Origin: Boswellia sacra
Lineage: Eukaryota > Streptophyta > Magnoliopsida > Sapindales > Burseraceae
DNA: 64,000 bases
Direction of reading: 5' to 3'
NCBI GenBank assembly: GCA_013180625.2
Contig: SNVD02005036.1
Location: 124,001-188,000, forward strand
The notes beneath the pieces are model-generated. The model was not told where the DNA came from and did not search any database. It saw only the letters and a list, made by a program, of their open reading frames with translations. Shown piece after piece: positions 58,735 through 64,000 of the stretch (position 1 is its first letter; each line of letters starts with the position of its first letter). Position numbers and translations under genes: made by a program.

Positions 58735-60545
58735 AAAAGATGGGGTAAGAATCCTGCTCTTCTATAAGGCAGTCTTAGCCCTGAAAACAGATGGAGTAAG
58801 AATCGTGCTCTTGTATAGGGTGGTCTTGCCCCTGAAGGGGTAAGAATCATGCTCTTATATAAGGCAGTCTTACCCCTAAAAACATATGCGATAAGAATCA
58901 TACTCTATATTGGGTGATCCTACCCTTAAAGGGGTAAGAATCGTGCTCTTATATAAGGTGGTCTTACACCTAAAAACAAATGGGATAAGAATCGTGCTCC
59001 TGTATAGGGTGGTCTTACCCCTAAGGGTAAGAACCATGCTCTTGTATAGGGCAATCATACTCTTAAGAACAGCAATGGTAAGATTCGTGCTCTTGTATAG
59101 GGCGGTCTTACCCCTAAGAATAGAAAGGGTAAGCCTTTGCTCCTCAACATGCTTGATATAAACAAAACATAAAATGTAATCCTCTACATCTCTGGCATAC
59201 TTGATCCAAACAGAACAAGAAGGTTAAGCCTCTGCTTTTTAGGCATACCTGATCCAAATGGAGCAGAAAAGGTAAGCCTTTGCACCTCAGGCATGCTTGA
59301 TCCAATTAGAACAAAAAGGGTAAGTCTCCCCACTCCCCAGGCATACTTGACCCAAACAAAATAGTAATGGTAAGCCACTGCTCCTCAGGCATGCTTGACC
59401 CAAACAGAGCAAAAAGTGTAGGCCTTGTATGTAAGGCAAGTATGATCCATGAATAGAAAGAGGTAGACCTCACACACTAAGTGAGCCTAATCCATCAATC
59501 AAGAAAGGTGGGATTATGCTCTTGAGTAGATTGATCTGACCCATGGGAATAGTAAAGGTAGGCCTATGTTCTTGTGTATGGCAAGTCTAACCCCCAAGAG
59601 CAGTAAAGGTAGCCCTATGCTATTGTGTATGGCAAAGCTGACCCTTGAAATTCGATCCAAAAGTGGCATTATACATAAAAAATGGCTTTTGATGTCTCCC
59701 TAAAACAAGTGACTAAGCTCGAAGGGTTAAAAGGTGCCACTCTTATCCAAGGCAAACCCAAAATCTAAACAGATAATAAGAGGAAAAGAGAAGGAAGAGG
59801 CTAAAGGTAAACCTAACCTATGAAAAAGAAAAAAGGAGAATCACTAACAGCAAGTTTGACTTTTAGGGGTAGGACCGTGCTAACAGTAAGCATGATCCAT
59901 AAGAACAGTAAAGATGGCCTTGTGCTCTTATATGAGGCAACCTAACTAAACCTTGTGCTCTTACATGGGGAGCCTTACTCTGAGAATAGTAAAGGTAAAG
60001 GACTGTGCTCTTATATAGGGCGACCTTCCCCATAAAAGCAAAAAGAATATGATAGTGCTCCCCATGGAGCGGCTTAACCCCTAATAAAACAGAAGGTGGG
60101 ATAACACTCTTCTTGGAGTGGCCTAGCCCCTAAATAGAACAAAGAAGGTAGGATAGCGCTCCCTATGGAGCGGTCTAACCCCTAAATAGAATAAAAAGGG
60201 TACGACAGTGCTCCCCATGGAGCGCCCTAACCCCTAAATAGAACTAAAAGGGTGGGACAACGCTCCCCTTAGAGTGGACTAACCCTTAATAGAATAGCGA
60301 GTGGGACAACGCTTCCCTTAAAGTAGGCTAACCCCTAACAGAATAGAGGGTAAGGTAGTACTCCTCATAGAGTGGCCTAGCCCTTAAATAGAGCAATAAG
60401 GGTAGTATAATGCTCCCCATAAAGTGACTTAACTCCTAAACAGAAAAGAAAGGGTAGGACAACGTTTCTTTAGAACTACCTAACCCCTAATAGAACAAAA
60501 AGGGTTGGACAACACTCTCTTATATGGCAAACCTAACCTCAAAAT
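58735..60545 (+). repeat. Array of short units that each contain an inverted repeat
   Basis: Diverged units of about 45-60 bases. In the first part the units read like GGGGTAAGA...TCTTACCCC with the word ATCGTGCTCTTGTATAGGG between (e.g. arms 58837-58845 and 58868-58876). A middle part repeats AGGCATGCTTGATCC with GGTAAGCCT. In the last part the units are centred on GCTCCCCATGGAGC (e.g. 60057-60070, 60210-60223) and bounded by GGGTAGGA and CCTAACCCC. Tandem repeats next to the 3' LTR are known in Tat elements; the hairpin in each unit is the odd feature. Confidence 0.8.
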
Positions 60546-61347
60546 AGATTATCAAATAGAGAAAGTTGGTGTTTGTCGCTCTTGAGCAGGCAAAACCAAG
60601 CCAAGAGGGAAGTAGTAGATAGTAAAGGTCAAACAAATGCTTTACATGTAAGAACCAAACTTGAACTACTAATAAACAAACAAATGACAATACTTGCTAA
60701 GAACTCTCTTTACACGAGGCAAACCCTTTCTTAGACCAGCTAATCGCATAACAAAAGTGGGTAAGTGCTTTTTTATACAAGGGCAAACCCAATCTTCTGA
60801 CAAGTAACAAAGGGCAGGAAACCCCCTACCCCAAAATACTGTTAAATAAATAATCAAAGTTGGTGAGTGTTCTTTCGTAGAGCTAACCCAATTTAGGAAG
60901 AGTGATATGCAAAATAAACATTAAAGTTGGTGGGCACCTCTTTTCTTAAGGAAAAACTAACTTTGGAACGATTACTTTTGAATCGTATACATTAATAGAA
61001 AATGTTGGTAGGTGCCTCTCTTGTGCAAGGCAAACCAACTCAAAAAGAGAAAATAGTTTAGTACAAAAATGAAAATTCGTATAGGAAAACAACAAACATC
61101 ATGTATTCAGCTAAACACATAATTTGGGGATTTGATACCTTAAGTAATAAATCAGTTATCCTGTCACAGAAATAGAAAAAGATAAACACAAAAATTTCGT
61201 ATTTGCAAAGAGGGCACAAACTTTTGTCTATACTAATGACAGAAAATGAGTACAGAGAACAAAAAACAATGATTACAGTAAGACCAACTATGTAGCACGA
61301 GTTTTAGGCCGTGATGGCAGAATCTATCTTGATCAGAGGGGTATGGC
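60546..61347 (+). other. Diverged continuation of the repeat region
   Basis: Looser repeats of GTTGGTG...CTCTTTT/AGGCAAACC words, fading by about 61050, then plain AT-rich sequence. No gene. Confidence 0.5.
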
Positions 61348-62211
61348 TCAACCACATTGAGGGGAAAAAGTCCCTGCTATGTCCTTAATCTTAGAAAGGG
61401 TAGTTTCAATGCGATTCACTCTAGTTGTAATTAGTGGATGGGAGTCGACCTTGCTAATAATATCTTTGGAAACTGGAATTTAATCACTAGCCCTACTCCG
61501 TGATCGTTGAACAATGACAGTTCTTTAGTGTTCAACTATCCTATGTAGACGGTCTATGGCCTTAATCGTATAAACCGCCTGCAAAGAGAAAGGAAAATAG
61601 CACGTTATTCAATAACCCCAGAAAGGGGAAAGATTTAATAGTATTTATAATGAAAAGAAACATATTATAGTATGCCTAAATCAGAGGATCCTAGAAAGAC
61701 CCTAAGCATTTGGGAACAAAGGCAATAAATTACAAAATGCCCGAAGTAGGCAGCACCTCCAATGGACCCCAAGCATTTGGGAGCGAGGAAAACAAATTAG
61801 CAAACACCCTAAATTATGGGGACTCAAACAAGCCCCAAGCATTTTGGTACATGGGAAATAGGTTAACATACTTCCTAAATTAGGCCACCTTTGCCAATTT
61901 GTAGGCATTCGAGAAACGGTTCCTCAAAAAGAAGAAAAAGAAGAGAAACCAAACTAAACGGAAATAAAAGTAAAAAAATAGTTATCAGTGTGTACCTCCC
62001 CTAAATCAATAGCAAGACCCATGTACAACTTAGCATCACCCATGTTATGTTCTTTCTCAACATCTTTAGGGAGAACTGCAATATTTAACAAAACCCAGTT
62101 GAAAAAAAGGTCTCTCAAACTCTGAGCTACCAATACACCACCATCTTCGAGTCTCTCTTTCACGAGGATTACAGATCTAGGTACACTTCCTTCACTTTCC
62201 AAATGGGCCAA
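61348..62211 (-). pseudogene. Antisense two-exon ORF in the Tat-like element
   Basis: Minus strand exon 62211-61996 is open for 72 codons (LESEGSVPRSVILVKERLED... to MGLAIDLGE). It is followed by GTACAC as donor. A strong acceptor, CCTTTCTCTTTGCAG, ends at 61579. The next exon (61578-61348) starts in the same phase, AVYTIKAIDRLHRIVEH, and runs to TGA with two internal stops. The intron would be 417 bases. Antisense ORFs near the 3' end are known for some Tat elements such as Grande. Function unknown; the 5' limit is uncertain because the upstream frame is closed. Confidence 0.45.
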
Positions 62212-62863
62212 GGATTAGCTGCAGCTTGGAAAGGCAAAGGAACTGACTTTTTTTTTGGGGGGGTGGGGGAGGGTAGAGAGAGAGGAGGAGTATGAGGGGG
62301 AGCCCATGGTAAACCTAGCCACTTCCTTTGCCTTTCCCCTTTTGGTAAACTTGTAACATACAACAGAAACCATGAAAGCATAGTTGGCTAATTAAAAGAT
62401 TCCTAAAAGGCATTACGGATCCGTAGAATGAAAGTTGATGAATGAAATAGTAAAACTTGCCATATGAAGGAGAGATCAGAGAAGAAATGCATTGGGATCA
62501 AGATGGTTAGAAACCAACAATGGAATAGGAGATGTTTTTGAGTAGTTGAGAAACTAAAACAGAGAGAAAACAAGTAAACAAAGGACCTAAAACAAGGGCA
62601 GACCCCTATAAAGTAATTAGAGTATAGGGAAATCAATTTGAAAATCAAACAACCCTTCTCTAACCCTAATAAGGACAAAACTAAAGCCATAATACTGGCA
62701 AGGGGACATCTTAGATTGCTTCAGAGATAAATCACAAGAACAAAAGGGGTTAGCGGTGGTCCAAAAGTTCAAAGGTTTAAAAGAGAAAGAAATTGATTTT
62801 TTGCACATAGGCCATTAGTTCAATTAGACCTATCTCCAAAAAATAAGGGCAAATGAATGGTAA
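62212..62863. other. Region between antisense ORF and 3' LTR
   Basis: It contains a G-run (62250-62275) whose minus-strand reading gives a Pro-rich stretch (HTPPLSLPSPTPPKKK), possibly an upstream part of the antisense gene. It ends with AAAAAATAAGGGCAAATGAATGG, a weak polypurine tract just before the 3' LTR. Confidence 0.45.
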
Positions 62864-63741
62864 TAATATTGTCTAAAGCCCAAACCCGTATATGACTAAG
62901 AGATGGTCCGTCATAAATCAAGACATAGGCCCTTCTAGAAGCCCACTTAGTTCAAATCAGCCCCACTAGCAATTTCAATTGTCTAGCCTGTTACTTATTC
63001 ATCTCACTAGAAAAGGATAAAGCTAATTGAAAAGTGAAATAAGGAGAGAAAATCTGTGAGCATTTAGAAGGATTGTGACTTCATGTGGGAGGCAAAGAAA
63101 GCAGTAGAAAGAATTCAAATTCTTACAAGAGAAACTAAAGAAGCGACCAGTGGGAAATAAGAGGAGCTGAAAAAGAATAGCAGGAGAAACTTTGCACATT
63201 AGGTATTAGAGATAAGGGAAGCTGGGAAATGTGATAGTGAGATGGGAGGCAAAGCATCCAAAAGGAATCAACCTAAAAAAGGAAAAGAAGCTATTGGAAG
63301 AAATCCAAGAAGGGAAATGCTAGAGGTAAAGAGGGAGCTCAAGATGGGCTTGAGGGAAGACATAGAGGCTTATAAAGAAGACAAATGGAAGAAGGATGAG
63401 CTTTTAGGGGGGATTCAGCCCTGCACAATTCTATACATATAGAGAAAAATATGTAGGAAAACTACCTCCCAGCCAAGAAGAGCTTCCCCAAGTCCTTCCT
63501 TGAATTCTCTCTCTTCTTTTATATCTATAGCTTTGCTTTTGATCTCTGTTGATTTATCTTGCACAATATCATAACTTGGGACCTGAGTTTGGCATCAGAG
63601 TGCCTTTGCAGGCACCCATCTCCTTCTTTGGTGAAGCAGCATTCAACCTGTGGAGAAGAGGAGTTTGTGTGGGCTATTATGCATATTAGCAGCTAAGATT
63701 GAACCCGATACCTAGCCTAACAAGAGGTACAATTTCCTACA
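62864..63741 (+). repeat. 3' LTR of the Tat-like element
   Basis: Aligns with 56121-56947 over its length (shared words GATATTGTCTAAAGCC, TCTAGAAGCC, CATTCAACC, CTAACAAGAGG). It starts TAATATTG where the 5' copy has TGATATTG and ends CA at 63741, before CGTAC. Confidence 0.75.
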
Positions 63742-64000
63742 CGTACATACCTTTTTGCTACCCTTTTAACTTGATGTGCTTTTTTCTTATTGGCTGGTAA
63801 CTCATCTGGATCAGGAACTTTAAAATTAGTTCATGCCAATCTGCTTCATAAGGTACGCTATCAATACTTTCACTTATAATCATTCTACATAGCATTTTGG
63901 ACAAATGGTCTGGGTTTCATCAGCTTGCTTCTTCATTTATGGCCAGGAAAAGCCTACTCTTTGTATCTTTCTCTATAGACTAACTTTTCCTTCTATTTTG
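63742..64000 (-). pseudogene. gypsy pol fragment upstream of the zinc-binding region
   Basis: Minus strand, in two frames: ISESIDSVPYEADWHEL and, after a frameshift, DELPANKKKAHQVKRVAKRY, the linker that precedes the integrase zinc region in Tat-like pol. It is the right-hand side of the insertion of the Tat-like gag-only element and continues beyond the window. Confidence 0.7.

Larger units (their letters stand above)
56121..63741 (+). mobile_element. Tat-like gag-only LTR element with tandem repeats
   Basis: Two similar LTRs enclose about 5.9 kb. The flanks CGTAA (56116-56120) and CGTAC (63742-63746) form a five-base duplication with one mismatch, and the insertion splits the minus-strand pol frame (AKRYV / RYFVHGG). 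A gag-type ORF follows the primer site, but no RT or integrase is found. A 1.8-kb palindromic repeat array and an antisense ORF fill the rest, as in large Tat elements that lost pol. Confidence 0.8.
53440..64000 (-). mobile_element. Minus-strand Ty3/gypsy (Tat-like) pol, twice interrupted, runs off the window
   Basis: Three pieces of one minus-strand polyprotein lie at 63742-64000, 55709-56120 and 53440-54240. They read continuously when the two insertions and their target duplications are ignored. No LTR is seen at the left end, where the sequence changes to PMD-derived DNA near 53437, so that end is probably deleted. The remainder should lie to the right of the window. Confidence 0.8.

Noticed and set aside
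58910..59161. Forward ORF with repeated LLYRVVLPL
   Set aside because: It is the translation of the palindromic tandem repeat array; the other frames and neighbouring units are full of stops.

Overview
The window looks like a repeat-rich, gene-poor stretch of an angiosperm (probably eudicot) nuclear genome. Almost everything recognisable is a plant transposable element: Ty1/copia of SIRE type, Ty3/gypsy of Athila, Tat and chromovirus types, a TRIM and hAT-type MITEs. No intact host gene is visible. Reading frames are broken mainly by Q->stop and W->stop changes and by one-base indels.

Layout. 1-4526: the left-truncated end of a minus-strand Athila-type gypsy element (RT start, gag-protease, tRNA-Asp primer site, 5' LTR) inserted in the gag of a SIRE-type copia element. 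4527-12798: that copia element (gag, pol, env-like third ORF, 3' LTR). 13640-22800: element E1, a complete non-autonomous LTR retrotransposon with a perfect CAAAC target duplication. 22806-27786: AT-rich DNA with a hAT-type MITE and two tRNA-SINE-like scraps. 27792-38874: E2 plus E3, two further members of the E1 family joined in tandem through a shared LTR. 40156 to about 53230: a decayed plant-mobile-domain (PMD) pseudogene, split by a hAT-type MITE, which is split by a chromovirus, which is split by a solo LTR of the E1 family. 53440-64000: a minus-strand gypsy pol, split once by a solo LTR that holds a TRIM, and again by a plus-strand Tat-like gag-only element with palindromic tandem repeats and an antisense spliced ORF.

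The most unusual content is the E1/E2 family. Its pol gene is essentially gone. In its place, in sense orientation between the gag-protease remnant and the 3' LTR, it carries two extra genes. One is a cysteine-rich basic protein gene of about 160 codons that I cannot assign securely. The other is a full-length, intronless LOG-type gene (cytokinin riboside 5'-monophosphate phosphoribohydrolase) of 216 codons. A threefold 67-bp repeat carrying a G-box (CACGTG) in most units lies upstream of LOG. Both copies share this architecture, so the cargo was present before the family spread. Both LOG copies are now frameshifted, at different places.
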